A stretch of DNA of 64,000 bases from Paenibacillus campinasensis (GTDB lineage: Bacteria > Bacillota > Bacilli > Paenibacillales > Paenibacillaceae), in NCBI RefSeq assembly GCF_002272015.1, contig NZ_NPBY01000030.1, forward strand, positions 124,001 through 188,000. Reading direction: 5' to 3'. Positions within the stretch are counted from its first letter, which is position 1, and each line of letters starts with the position of its first letter. Positions 1 through 9,173 of the stretch are shown piece by piece. Under the pieces are notes generated by a model that was not told where the DNA came from, ran no database searches, and saw nothing but the letters and a program-made list of their open reading frames with translations. The position numbers were made by a program, and so were the translations under genes.

Positions 1-1350
1 ATCATGCCGAATCGCGCCAGCATGAATGAGATCATCAAGGCTCAGGAGATGGGCATTCTCAACTATGAGGCTTATACGATTTTCCAGCAGGAAAATACGG
101 AGCTGGTGGATGCTAAGACTATCAATCAGGAAGCCATCCATGCGTTAAAGGGCATTTCCGATCCCGAAGAGCCTCAGCTTGCAGGCGTCGCGAAGGGCAA
201 GAATCTGATCATTATCCAGATGGAGTCGTTCCAGGAATTCCTGATCGGCCTTGAGCTTGACGGACAGGAAATCACGCCGAACATGAACAAGCTGGCCCGG
301 GAGAGTCTGTACTTCCCGAACTTCTATCAGAATGTCGGCCAGGGCAACACCTCGGATGCTGAATTCGTAGTCAACACATCGTTTTATATCCCGCCTCGGG
401 GGGCTGCCACGCAGCATTACGCGGACAAGGCGCTGCCAAGTCTGCCGAAGCTGCTCAAGGCGGAAGGCTATGATACGGCGACTTTCCATACGAATGTCGT
501 AGAGTTCTGGAACCGGGGCGAGCTGTACAAGGCGCTTGGTTTTGACCGCTATTATGACAAGTCCTTCTTCGGAGAAGAGGACAAACTCTTCTTCGGGGCC
601 TCCGATGATGTGCTGTATGAGAAAACAGCGCCGGAGCTGAAAAGCATGGCTCATTCCGGAAATCCGTTCTACGCCCAGGTCATTTCGATGTCTGCTCATC
701 ATCCGTATACGATTCCTGAATACAAGCACCGGATGCTGCTGCCGGAGCGCTATGAGGGCACCTTCGTCGGCGAGTATATTCGGGCACAGAACTATGCCGA
801 TGACGCGCTGGGACAATTCATAGAGCAGCTCAAGGCAGACGGCATCTGGGACAATAGCCTGATCGTCGTTTATGGCGATCATCTCGGGCTGCCGATTTAC
901 TCGCTGAACAACAAGGATAAAGAGCTGATGCACGAAATTTTCGGCCGCGACTATGATTCGGCCGATATGATTAACATCCCGCTCATGATTCACAGCAGCG
1001 GCATTGAGCCGGATGTACTGGAGCAGGTTGGCGGACAGATCGATTTGCTCCCGACGATCGCGAATCTGATGGGCGTCTCGATGGAGGGCCATCTGTACTT
1101 TGGTCAAGATCTGCTGAACCATGGCGAAGAGAACCTGCTGCCGGAGCGCTATTATCTTCCTTCCGGCACCTTCATCAACAGCTCGACGCTGTACATTCCG
1201 GGCATCGGCTTTGAGGACGGGGAAGCGAAGCCTCTCCCACATTCCGATGCATCCGCCGTCAAGGCAACAGAGAATGAGTTCGAGCGTGCGCTGGAGCTGC
1301 TTCATCTGTCCGACAGCTATGTCAAACAGCTGCCCAGCCACAATCAATAA
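1..1350 (+). CDS. LtaS-like sulfatase-family enzyme, 3' part
   Basis: C-terminal catalytic part of a lipoteichoic-acid-synthase-type protein; the reading frame is open to the left edge, so the start and the expected N-terminal membrane helices lie outside. LtaS-family enzymes polymerise glycerol phosphate from phosphatidylglycerol on the outer membrane face. Visible family marks are the NLIIIQMESFQ strand, the nucleophile-type Thr in GQGNTSDAEF (codon at 349), HTNVVEFWNR, SMSAHHPY and the metal-binding VVYGDHLG. The domain is complete from the metal-binding Glu onward. A hairpin terminator follows 14 bp after the stop. Whether it is a primary LTA synthase, a primase or a YfnI/YqgS-type paralogue cannot be told from this part. 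Confidence 0.9.
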   Translation: MMPNRASMNEIIKAQEMGILNYEAYTIFQQENTELVDAKTINQEAIHALKGISDPEEPQLAGVAKGKNLIIIQMESFQEFLIGLELDGQEITPNMNKLARESLYFPNFYQNVGQGNTSDAEFVVNTSFYIPPRGAATQHYADKALPSLPKLLKAEGYDTATFHTNVVEFWNRGELYKALGFDRYYDKSFFGEEDKLFFGASDDVLYEKTAPELKSMAHSGNPFYAQVISMSAHHPYTIPEYKHRMLLPERYEGTFVGEYIRAQNYADDALGQFIEQLKADGIWDNSLIVVYGDHLGLPIYSLNNKDKELMHEIFGRDYDSADMINIPLMIHSSGIEPDVLEQVGGQIDLLPTIANLMGVSMEGHLYFGQDLLNHGEENLLPERYYLPSGTFINSSTLYIPGIGFEDGEAKPLPHSDASAVKATENEFERALELLHLSDSYVKQLPSHNQ

Positions 1351-1363
1351 TAATCCATGAATC

Positions 1364-1399
1364 AGAGCCTCCCTTGCATCAGGCAAGGGAGGCTCTTTT
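1364..1399 (+). terminator. Terminator of the LtaS-like gene
   Basis: A perfect 13-bp stem (1364-1376 with 1384-1396), a 7-nt loop, then TTTT. It lies just after the stop codon at 1350. Confidence 0.9.
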
Positions 1400-1522
1400 G
1401 GCGTAAGGGCGTTGGGCAACACCCTTCCTGGCTCAGGCCCGCTTGCTTGGCGATTGACTTCGGCATAGCCGCTTGCTGAAGAGCGATACATCCGCGTCGT
1501 ACCAGGGTTTCTGGATTGGTAT

Positions 1523-1552
1523 TTGACAGGGTGGCTTGCTATTTCTTATGAT
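1523..1552 (+). promoter_or_regulatory. Sigma-A type promoter
   Basis: TTGACA at 1523-1528 and TATGAT at 1547-1552, spacer 18. It would start a transcript near 1560 reading into the small ORF at 1701 and possibly on to the CNNM/CBS gene. The 300 bp between the LtaS terminator and 1700 holds nothing else I can support. Confidence 0.5.
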
Positions 1553-1700
1553 TAGTAACATATACGTTTTGTTTTATTTTTATCGATAGTGGTGAAGATT
1601 ACCTTACAACGACCATATAATGAATACCACTGGTCAGGTACGCTCGGTTACCTGCTGCGGCAAAGAACCGATGATATGAACTTAGGAGTGACGATTTCAC

Positions 1701-2033
1701 TTGGACCCCATACGAAGGATAAACGGTATCTTAAGTATAATACTCGGCATGACGCTAATCATGATTACATTGGTTTCCGTCGCTGCCGCGGAGCCTTCCG
1801 AATCGAAAGAGAATCCGCCTGAAGCTGTGGAGAGCGTGCGCCCTGCGCCGCCTATGCTCCCTAAGAGCCCCGAGCCTGGACGGATGATGCCGGAAGTGTT
1901 CTCCCGGGTGTTCATAACGCTCTTGCCCAAGAGCATTGATGAGCCTGTACAATCGGATACGTTCCTAATCCTAAAGCACATGCTGCTCGAGCCTTTGAAG
2001 TTCCGATCGAATTATGTAGATATCCATGCATAG
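1701..2033 (+). CDS. Possible small secreted protein
   Basis: A 110-codon ORF opened by TTG, with TAGGAG about 12 nt upstream. The N-terminus looks like a signal peptide: basic residues (DPIRR), a hydrophobic stretch (GILSIILGMTLIMITLVSV) and an AAA/AEP cleavage-like site. A proline-rich segment follows (about residues 36-63). I recognise no family. A sigma-A-like promoter at 1523 supports transcription. Against it are the non-ATG start, the wide ribosome-site spacing, and an overlapping minus-strand ORF of similar size. It could be a decayed gene or chance. Confidence 0.35.
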   Translation: MDPIRRINGILSIILGMTLIMITLVSVAAAEPSESKENPPEAVESVRPAPPMLPKSPEPGRMMPEVFSRVFITLLPKSIDEPVQSDTFLILKHMLLEPLKFRSNYVDIHA

Positions 2034-2091
2034 TACGCCATGGTTATCAAAAAACTAATTCAGATCAGAAGAGAAAAGGATGTGTTTTTGC

Positions 2092-3447
2092 GTGGATGGC
2101 AATATAGGCCTTAATCTATTCCTAGTGTTTGTATTAATCGCGGCAACCGCGTTTTTCGTAGCAACAGAGTTCGCTATCATCCGGCTTCGGCCTAGTCGTG
2201 TGGATCAATTGGTGATGGAAGGACGCAAGGGCGCCCTCGCCGTTAAGAAGGTCACCTCCAACCTGGACGGATATTTATCCGCCTGTCAGCTAGGTATTAC
2301 CATTACCGCACTCGGGCTTGGATGGCTCGGGGAGCCGACGGTCGAGAAGATACTGCATCCGGTCTTTGAAAGTCTGGAGCTGCCAAGTGCGGTAGCTTCC
2401 ATGATATCGTTCTTACTGGCATTTATTATTATGACTTATATCCACGTCGTGATCGGGGAACTTGCCCCGAAGACACTTGCTATAAATAAAGCGGAGACGA
2501 TTTCGTTCCTCTGCGCCCAGCCCATTATCTGGTTTAACCGCATCATGTATCCGTTCATCTGGCTCCTGAACGGGTCTGCCAACAAGCTCGTTCGCCTGTT
2601 CGGCATGAAGCCTGCCAGCGAGCACGAGGAGGCTCACTCCGAGGAAGAGCTTCGCATGATTCTGAGCGACAGTTATGAGAGCGGAAAGATCAACCAGAGC
2701 GAGTATGGCTACGTCAGCCGTATCTTTGCTTTTGACGATATGCTGGCCAAGGAAATTATGGTCCCTCGTACCGATATGATCTGTCTGTATGCAGACAAAC
2801 CGCTGGCCACAAACTTACAAATTATCAAGCGGGAGCAGTACACCCGTTTCCCCGTTGTCAGAGGTGACAAGGACCAGATTGTCGGCATGATCAATACGAA
2901 ACAGTTCTTCCTGGAATTCGATGATAATTCCAACATGGATCTGTCGAAGCTGATTCATCCTGCGATGACCGTATCCGAAGCGATTCCGATCAAGAAACTG
3001 CTTCGCAAAATGCAGCAGGAAGGTACCCATATGGCCATTCTGATTGACGAATATGGCGGCACATCGGGTATGATCACAATTGAGGACATCCTGGAAGAGA
3101 TCGTCGGTGAAATCCGCGATGAGTTCGATGATGATGAAGAACACGAACTGACCCAACCGGAGCCCAACCGCATCATTGCGGACGGCAAGGTGTCGATCAG
3201 CCGGATTAACGATCTGCTCCCGGCCAATCTGGATACGGATGACCTGGATACGATCGGGGGCTGGCTGTACGGCCACAACTCCGAGCTTGGGAAAGGCGAT
3301 TCCTGGACCTATGAAGATCTGGTGTTCACGGTATTGGAGAAGAAAACCCACCGTTACACCAAGCTTCAGATCGTGAAGCAATTGCCGGAAGAAGCGCAGG
3401 AGGACGAACCCGTCCCGGTCGCTGAAGATTCTCACTCTCATTCATAA
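2092..3447 (+). CDS. CNNM/CBS-domain (HlyC/CorC family) membrane protein
   Basis: Hemolysin-C/CorC-type protein of the CNNM family, linked in characterised members to Mg2+ or Co2+ efflux and tolerance. The order is as usual: an N-terminal CNNM domain with about four membrane segments (FLVFVLIAATAFFVATEFAI; QLGITITALGLGWLGEP; FLLAFIIMTYIHVVIGELAPK), an acidic linker, two CBS domains (MVPRTDMICL onward and IDEYGGTSGMITIEDILEEIVGEI), and a C-terminal CorC_HlyC domain (ISRINDLLPANLDTDDLDTIGG). The charged C-tail ends in His/Ser repeats. GTG at 2092 is preferred because GAAAAGGA lies 11 nt before it; an in-frame ATG at 2080 has no room for a ribosome site. The exact ion is not predictable. Confidence 0.93.
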   Translation: MDGNIGLNLFLVFVLIAATAFFVATEFAIIRLRPSRVDQLVMEGRKGALAVKKVTSNLDGYLSACQLGITITALGLGWLGEPTVEKILHPVFESLELPSAVASMISFLLAFIIMTYIHVVIGELAPKTLAINKAETISFLCAQPIIWFNRIMYPFIWLLNGSANKLVRLFGMKPASEHEEAHSEEELRMILSDSYESGKINQSEYGYVSRIFAFDDMLAKEIMVPRTDMICLYADKPLATNLQIIKREQYTRFPVVRGDKDQIVGMINTKQFFLEFDDNSNMDLSKLIHPAMTVSEAIPIKKLLRKMQQEGTHMAILIDEYGGTSGMITIEDILEEIVGEIRDEFDDDEEHELTQPEPNRIIADGKVSISRINDLLPANLDTDDLDTIGGWLYGHNSELGKGDSWTYEDLVFTVLEKKTHRYTKLQIVKQLPEEAQEDEPVPVAEDSHSHS

Positions 3448-3459
3448 CCATGATTACCG

Positions 3460-3502
3460 TCTGCGGCGCTCCTCCTTCGGGAAGGGGGCCGCAGATTTTT
3501 TT
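3460..3502 (+). terminator. Terminator of the CNNM/CBS gene
   Basis: TCTGCGGC pairs with GCCGCAGA around a pyrimidine/purine loop, followed by a run of seven T, 12 bp after the stop. Confidence 0.9.
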
Positions 3503-3586
3503 CTGGATAATTTAACACTTTAACAAGTTATAACTCTGCTGTAATATAGTCTTTAGTTTATTTCTACATACAGGAGGCTTCAGCCT

Positions 3587-5182
3587 ATGAATCGTCAAAT
3601 CGCCATTCTCGGAAGCAGCGGCGGAAATCTGTACAACCTCGGGGGCAGAGACCCGCTCAAGCTTCTCGATGAAATTTTAGTGCAGCTAAAAAGCGCCGGC
3701 CTGTCCTGTGGGGCTCTGCAGTTCATTGCTGCCGAAGGCTCTATGGATACGGCAACAGACCGTACTCCTGCCAAATTGTACGGCTGGAGTGTGACGCAGC
3801 AACAGCCGATTGTTGTGGCTGAAGGAACGTTGCAGGAGGTCAATCAAGCCGCCGAGCGGCTCGATCTTGAAATCGCCGAGCAGATTGAGCTTGCCGAAAT
3901 TGATGGCCTGATTGTGATGAGCGCCGATCCGGAAGGATGCAATCGAAATGCCATTGCCGCGGCCGTGAAGGAGAAAATTCCGTTAACCGGCACAGGCGGT
4001 TCTTCAATGGCGGTCATCCAGTCCAAAGGGGCCAACGTGATTGCCGCCTCCGGCACGACAGGCACGACGAACCGGACCCGTGCCGTTGCGTTTGCAACCT
4101 CCCTCAGCAAGCACTGGAAGCTGAGCTATCGCCCGGTGATCGGACAGGCTGCCGCTTCGACAGGTGCTGGCGATCAAGCCGTCTCCGCCTCCCCGTGGCG
4201 CCGCATCAGCATTCGGGGCATTATGATGGCGTCGCTGCCCGGATTCATCGGCATGGCCCTTATTCTGGCAGCCAGTAAAATTCCGGGGTTGTCGGCCTTG
4301 TCCGAAGTGTTCGACCTGATGATCAAGGCGCTGCCGGTCATTCTATCCGTCATCGCAGCCAAGCAAATTTCCGAGCTGGACGAGGTATCGATTGTCGCCG
4401 GCATTGTCGCTGGTGTGCTGTCCGTTGAGGGAGGCATTATCGGCGGGATGATCGGCGGGATTGGCGCAGGTCTGATCGTCCATTATGTATTCCGCAAATG
4501 TGTGGAATGGCGCTTCCCCGCGACAACCGTCAATATCGTGGCAGGCGGGATCTCGGGCCTTATATCCGGACTTATCGTTTATTTCCTTATCGCGCCGGTG
4601 GCGCTGGCAGCCGGGGAAGGAATCCGGGCTCTGATCGAGACCTTGGTGTCCTGGAACCCTGCCATCGCTGGATTAGTAGCGGGTCTGCTCATATGGCCGG
4701 CCATTATCGGCGGCGTATATCATGCCGCCATTCTGCCCATCGTCCTGCTGGAGATGGAGACGACCAGCAACAGCTTCTTGGGGGCCGTGGATATGGTTGG
4801 CCTGGTTATGGTGTCGGCTGGCATTACGCTCGCCAATATCATCTCCCCGCGCAATAAAGGAGAAGCCGCGGTAGCCGCACCGGGTTTTGCGATCAATATG
4901 GGGTTTGGCACCTTCGTGGAGGCTGCATATCCGTTCATGTTCTCGAACAAGCTTGTCTTCGCCGGAGCTATCGCTTCAGCCGGGCTTGGCGGTATGCTTG
5001 TCGGTTTATTCGGCGTAAGGGGCACCGCCTATGTGCCATCCTTTGTCGGCCCGATTACGTCCAACAACACCACCGGCTTCTTAATCTCGATGGCTGCCAG
5101 CCTGTTATGCTCCTTCCTGATCACCGTACTGGCCAACAGAGTGGCGCGGTATAAAAGCAGCAGCAACACGTTGGGTATGTAG
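3587..5182 (+). CDS. PTS EIIC-like permease with unrecognised N-terminal domain
   Basis: A 531-residue protein. Residues 1-180 are soluble and Rossmann-like (AILGSSGGN start; LAEIDGLIVMSADPEGCNRNA; a Gly-rich GTGGSSMA; ASGTTGTTNRTRAVAFA) and I cannot assign them. Residues about 205-525 form some ten hydrophobic segments resembling fructose-type EIIC: GGIIGGMIGGIGAGLIV, the central EMETTSNSFLGAVDM, and INMGFGTFVEAAYPFMFSNK, which corresponds to the conserved GITE.AIPF segment of EIIC(Fru). No EIIA, EIIB or HPr domain or gene is nearby, so it may transport without phosphorylation or use partners elsewhere. AGGAGG lies 9 nt before the ATG. It is a single-gene unit between two terminators. The substrate is unknown. 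Confidence 0.75.
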   Translation: MNRQIAILGSSGGNLYNLGGRDPLKLLDEILVQLKSAGLSCGALQFIAAEGSMDTATDRTPAKLYGWSVTQQQPIVVAEGTLQEVNQAAERLDLEIAEQIELAEIDGLIVMSADPEGCNRNAIAAAVKEKIPLTGTGGSSMAVIQSKGANVIAASGTTGTTNRTRAVAFATSLSKHWKLSYRPVIGQAAASTGAGDQAVSASPWRRISIRGIMMASLPGFIGMALILAASKIPGLSALSEVFDLMIKALPVILSVIAAKQISELDEVSIVAGIVAGVLSVEGGIIGGMIGGIGAGLIVHYVFRKCVEWRFPATTVNIVAGGISGLISGLIVYFLIAPVALAAGEGIRALIETLVSWNPAIAGLVAGLLIWPAIIGGVYHAAILPIVLLEMETTSNSFLGAVDMVGLVMVSAGITLANIISPRNKGEAAVAAPGFAINMGFGTFVEAAYPFMFSNKLVFAGAIASAGLGGMLVGLFGVRGTAYVPSFVGPITSNNTTGFLISMAASLLCSFLITVLANRVARYKSSSNTLGM

Positions 5183-5245
5183 CAAAGGGTGTTCGGTAGG
5201 CGAATCGGAGCTAGAGTATTCCAATTCCAGTGAAGTCCCCATAAT

Positions 5246-5292
5246 AAAAAGTTGGGCGGAGAAACGTTATGTTTCCCGTCCAACTTTTTTTA
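5246..5292 (+). terminator. Terminator of the EIIC-like gene
   Basis: A long stem (AAGTTGG...GAAAC pairing with GTTTC...CCAACTT, one mismatch and one wobble) around GTTAT, followed by TTTTTT. Confidence 0.9.
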
Positions 5293-5347
5293 TATCAAGC
5301 CTAATTCCCAACGTGATCGGCTCCTCGATTCTGAGCCCTTGCCCCTT

Positions 5348-5588
5348 GCATGATTATCCCTTTCGTTCAGGGAGCAAAAAAACGGGAGTTCAGGCTGGGA
5401 GCTAGCATAGGCTATAGGCTCATTAAAAGATCGAATAAAAGGGCGTGGAGAAATAATCGCCAGCCTTACCCACCTACACCTTCCTCCTGCAGCGCGACTT
5501 GGAGCAGCGCTTGTTTATGCCGATGTACCTATCCCCTTCTCGGCAGTTCTCCGTTTCTTTCGCTACCTGATTAAAAGGGATTATCGTG
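5348..5588. repeat. Split palindromic repeat, copy 1
   Basis: Two inverted arms, 5348-5375 and 5562-5588, share the core ATNATCCCTTT-N4-CAGG with a compact copy at 30462-30515. Here about 185 bp separates the arms. The interior contains no convincing gene: a 74-codon ORF is Arg/Ser/Cys-rich with no ribosome site. The element occupies most of the gene-free gap between the EIIC-like gene and fumC. Confidence 0.55.
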
Positions 5589-5659
5589 AAAGCATCCGTG
5601 AAAGGGGAAGTGACGCTAATGGTTATGCTTGCTGACCTACTGAACGGTCTCCGCCAACC

Positions 5660-7048
5660 CTACGCCTTCGGGTGAATCATCTCTTCCGGACGAACGATGC
5701 GGTCAAACTCCTCGCCGCTTAGCAGGCCGCTTTTGATCGCTGCCTCGCGCAGGGTCGTTCCTTCTTGATGTGCCAGCTTCGCAATGGTCGCCGCGTTCTC
5801 GTAGCCGATATGCGGATTCAGGGCGGTGACCAGCATGAGCGAGCGCTCCATATTGGCCCGAATCACCTCGATATTCGCCTGGATGCCCACCGCACAGTTG
5901 CGGTTGAAGGAATCCATCGCATCCGCAAGGAGACGAGCCGACTGCAGATAATTGTAGATGATGACAGGCTTGAACACGTTTAGCTCAAAATTGCCCTGGC
6001 TTGCCGCAAAGCCGATGGCAGCGTCATTGCCCATCACCTGGCATACGACCATCGTAAGCGCCTCGCTCTGGGTCGGGTTCACCTTGCCCGGCATAATCGA
6101 GCTGCCCGGCTCGTTAGCCGGAATCGTCAGCTCGCCGATGCCGGAGCGCGGACCGCTGGCCAGCCAGCGCACATCGTTGGCGATCTTCATCAGATCAGCC
6201 GCCAGCGCCTTCAGCGCACCATGAGCAAATACAAGCTCATCATGGCTCGTCAGCGCATGGAACTTGTTGCTTGCCGAGGTAAAGCTGTAGCCGGTCTGGG
6301 TGCTGATCTCGGCAGCGGTCATATCGCCGAAATCCGGATGAGCGTTGATGCCTGTACCAACCGCCGTACCGCCAATGGCAAGCTCGCGCAGCGGCTCGAC
6401 AGCAGCCACAATCATCTGCTCGGACTTCTCCAGCATCCGGTGCCAGCCGCTGATCTCCTGTCCGAGGGTGAGCGGCGTTGCATCCTGCAGGTGGGTGCGT
6501 CCGATTTTTATAAGATCCTTATATTCATCACGCTTGTCCGCAAGCGTCTGCTTCAGCCGCCGCAGTGCCGGCAGCACCTGATCCTCCACCGCCACGACAG
6601 CCGCCATATGCATCGCGGTAGGGAACGTATCATTTGAGCTTTGGGACTTGTTAACATCGTCATTCGGGTGGATCGCAGTGTCCGCCCCTTTATCCTTCAA
6701 CAGCTGGTTCCCGCGGCGGGCAATCACTTCATTCACGTTCATGTTGGACTGCGTGCCGCTTCCGGTCTGCCATACCACCAGCGGGAAATGCTCATCCCAC
6801 TGCCCCGCGATGATCTCGTCAGCCGCTGTCACAATCGCTTCTACCTTGCCCGGCTCCAGCTTGCCCAGCTTGCCATTCACAATGGCGGCGCTTTTCTTCA
6901 ACACGGCAAAGGACCGGATGATATCCATCGGCATCGTTTCCGTGCCTATGCGGAAATTTTCCAAGCTTCGCTGGGTCTGGGCAGCCCACAGCTTATCCGC
7001 AGGCACCTTGATTTCACCAAGCGTATCCTTCTCAATACGGTAGTCCAT
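5660..7048 (-). CDS. fumC: Fumarate hydratase, class II
   Basis: Catalyses reversible hydration of fumarate to L-malate in the TCA cycle, in the cytoplasm. The 462-residue length is normal for the iron-independent class II enzyme. The superfamily signature is intact as [13 protein letters not shown]. The substrate-binding [35 protein letters not shown] and [16 protein letters not shown] segments and the C-terminal [17 protein letters not shown] are also present. The ATG has GAGGAGG about 11 nt upstream. It is a single gene. A weak CcpA-like site (TAAAAACGCTTTAA, 7095-7108, two mismatches to cre) sits upstream. Confidence 0.97.
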   Translation of the reverse strand: MDYRIEKDTLGEIKVPADKLWAAQTQRSLENFRIGTETMPMDIIRSFAVLKKSAAIVNGKLGKLEPGKVEAIVTAADEIIAGQWDEHFPLVVWQTGSGTQSNMNVNEVIARRGNQLLKDKGADTAIHPNDDVNKSQSSNDTFPTAMHMAAVVAVEDQVLPALRRLKQTLADKRDEYKDLIKIGRTHLQDATPLTLGQEISGWHRMLEKSEQMIVAAVEPLRELAIGGTAVGTGINAHPDFGDMTAAEISTQTGYSFTSASNKFHALTSHDELVFAHGALKALAADLMKIANDVRWLASGPRSGIGELTIPANEPGSSIMPGKVNPTQSEALTMVVCQVMGNDAAIGFAASQGNFELNVFKPVIIYNYLQSARLLADAMDSFNRNCAVGIQANIEVIRANMERSLMLVTALNPHIGYENAATIAKLAHQEGTTLREAAIKSGLLSGEEFDRIVRPEEMIHPKA

Positions 7049-7233
7049 CTCTTCTTCCTCCTCGTGTCTATTTTGCTAGCCGTTACCCATCATGTAAAAA
7101 CGCTTTAAATTCCAATCCTATTATGACACAGATGGCAGCGGAATGAAAAATGCTTCCCCTTCATGCTTACAACGATCCATGGCTCCCTATGCAGGCTGTG
7201 CCGGTTGATCATCTTCCTCACGTTTACGACGCA

Positions 7234-7279
7234 CAAAAGCCCGGGCCCTCGAAGAACACATCCTTCGAAGACTCGGGCT
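7234..7279 (-). terminator. Terminator of the cydABDC operon
   Basis: Read on the minus strand, AGCCCGAGTCTTCGAAG pairs with CTTCGAGGGCCCGGGCT with a few wobbles, followed by TTTT. It lies 29 bp after the cydC stop. Confidence 0.8.
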
Positions 7280-7307
7280 GTATGTTGTTGTGTCACCCCG
7301 AGGGAGT

Positions 7308-9173
7308 TCACATGACGCCTGGCCGGTCGAGCTGATACAAGCGTCTGTAACGAGAGGAGCGCTGGAGCAGCTCGGCATGCGTCCCTCTCATCGTAATCTC
7401 CCCTTCATCCATAAACACAATTTCATCCATCTGTTCGATCCCTACGAGATGATGCGTAACCCAGATTAACGTGCGGCCATGCAGACTGCTGAAAATGGTG
7501 GACAACAGATCCCGCTCAGTCTTCGGATCAAGGCCGACCGTCGGCTCATCCAGAATGACAACCGGCGTATTCTGCAGCAGAATGCGGGCGAGGGCCACGC
7601 GCTGCCGCTCTCCGCCGGAGAAACGCTGGCCCGCCTCCTGCATCCGTGTCTTGAGGCCTGCCGGAAGCGACTGCACCAGCGGCCCCAGCCGGGCAAGCCT
7701 TACCGCCTCGTCCACTTCCTCTGCTGTAGCGTCATGACGCCCGAGCCGGATATTGTTTTCCAGTGTCGTGTCAAACAGGTGCGGGCTCTGATTCAGTACC
7801 GATATAAACGAAGCCATGCCATCTCCATAATGGTCCGCCGGACTCCCGTCCAACGTGACACTGCCCGCCGATGGAGAGATAACGCCTTGAAGCAGCTTGA
7901 GCAGCGTCGACTTGCCTGCACCGGATCGGCCAATGACCGCTACTTTCGAGCCAGGAGGGATGTCCATCGACAGACCACGAACCGCATACCGGGTCTCTCG
8001 CTCAAGGCCCTCCTCTTCTGCTGTCGCAAGAGCTGAGAGGGATTCCTTCTCATAACGGTATGAGACATCCCTCACAAGAATATGAACCCCCGCGCCCGCG
8101 TCGGACAAGAACCGGGCATTCTTCGCCAGGTCCAGCTTGGCGGCATGCTGCATTCCGGACCGGTTTCGATTCTCCACACTCTCTCTATCATATGCAGCAC
8201 CGGCCAGCCCTCCCCTTGCGTTTCCTGCCTCAATCGCCCGCAGACGGGCCAGTGATTCCTCATAATGCGGTATCTTCTCCACTGCATCAGACAGGGGAAG
8301 AAAAGCATCCATCAACGGGAAAACGGCGAGGACAAAAGCGGCAATCAGCGTCACATCCAGCATGCCTTCCCCGTGCCGCTGCCCTGTCCAGTACAATACC
8401 GAGATGACCGTCAGCGCCACCACCCCTTGCGCGATCAGGCCGCGCCACCGTGCCCAGCGCTTCAGCTGTCGATCCGTCCGGTCTACCTCCGCTTCATCCT
8501 CTTCATATCCGCGCAGGAACTGTTCTTGACGACCGCTCACGAACCACTCGTTCAGACCGAGCACAGCATCGGTAAGCTTGCGGTATAATGCACTGCGCTG
8601 CTGCTTAATCGCTCTGTTCTTCCGCTTGGTCAGCAGCAGCGAAATGAGCGGCAGAACAAACACAAGCAGACAGACATACAACCCGATCAAGACGGCAAAT
8701 CCGGGATCAAAAGCCCCGAGCGCCGCCACGATCCCCCCGTACATCACAAGTGCGGTCACAGCCGGAAAGACGGTTCGGATATAAACGTCCTGAAGACGTT
8801 CAATATCTTCTGCGAGGACGCCCAGCAGATCGCCTGTGCGGTACCGGGAAGACAGCCGGAGCGCCTGCGGCTCCAGCAGGTTGTACAGGCGCAGGCGCAT
8901 TTGTGACAGGATGCGCAAGATGGTGTCGTGCCCGACCAGCCTCTCCACATAATGGATGACCGCACGGCCGATGCCGAATGTGCGCACGCCAACTACCGGA
9001 ACATACACCATCAGAATATTTTCGGGTCGCAGTGCCGATTTGGAGATCAGATACCCGGAGGTGAACATCAACGCCCCCGCAAACAGAACAGTCAGAATGC
9101 CGAGCACCGCGATCAGCACAAACCGCCAAATATGCGCGGTAGCATACGGCATAAGCCACGATTCCTGCTTCAA
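7308..9173 (-). CDS. cydC: CydC, heterodimeric ABC exporter subunit of the cyd operon
   Basis: One half of the CydDC exporter, needed for assembly of cytochrome bd and associated with cysteine/glutathione or haem export. It has six N-terminal membrane segments (RFVLIAVLGILTVLFAGALMF first), then a nucleotide-binding domain with Walker A GRSGAGKST, signature RFSGGERQR and Walker B VVILDEP. The likely start is TTG at 9173, whose bases overlap the cydD stop (CTTGA), with GGAGGG 6 nt upstream. ATG at 9149 (MPYATAH) is the alternative. A much longer N-terminal extension is open but overlaps cydD and is not credible. Last gene of cydABDC. Confidence 0.9.
   Translation of the reverse strand: MKQESWLMPYATAHIWRFVLIAVLGILTVLFAGALMFTSGYLISKSALRPENILMVYVPVVGVRTFGIGRAVIHYVERLVGHDTILRILSQMRLRLYNLLEPQALRLSSRYRTGDLLGVLAEDIERLQDVYIRTVFPAVTALVMYGGIVAALGAFDPGFAVLIGLYVCLLVFVLPLISLLLTKRKNRAIKQQRSALYRKLTDAVLGLNEWFVSGRQEQFLRGYEEDEAEVDRTDRQLKRWARWRGLIAQGVVALTVISVLYWTGQRHGEGMLDVTLIAAFVLAVFPLMDAFLPLSDAVEKIPHYEESLARLRAIEAGNARGGLAGAAYDRESVENRNRSGMQHAAKLDLAKNARFLSDAGAGVHILVRDVSYRYEKESLSALATAEEEGLERETRYAVRGLSMDIPPGSKVAVIGRSGAGKSTLLKLLQGVISPSAGSVTLDGSPADHYGDGMASFISVLNQSPHLFDTTLENNIRLGRHDATAEEVDEAVRLARLGPLVQSLPAGLKTRMQEAGQRFSGGERQRVALARILLQNTPVVILDEPTVGLDPKTERDLLSTIFSSLHGRTLIWVTHHLVGIEQMDEIVFMDEGEITMRGTHAELLQRSSRYRRLYQLDRPGVM

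Noticed and set aside
145-1491. 448-codon minus-strand ORF opposite the LtaS-like gene
   Set aside because: It lies antisense to a clearly recognisable catalytic domain, has Arg/Leu/Gln-rich composition typical of a shadow frame, and reads through the terminator.
5350-5574. 74-codon ORF in the gap before fumC
   Set aside because: Lies between the arms of the palindromic repeat, is Arg/Ser/Cys-rich, and has no ribosome site.
7095-7108. CcpA site upstream of fumC
   Set aside because: TAAAAACGCTTTAA has two mismatches to the cre consensus, too weak to list as a feature.
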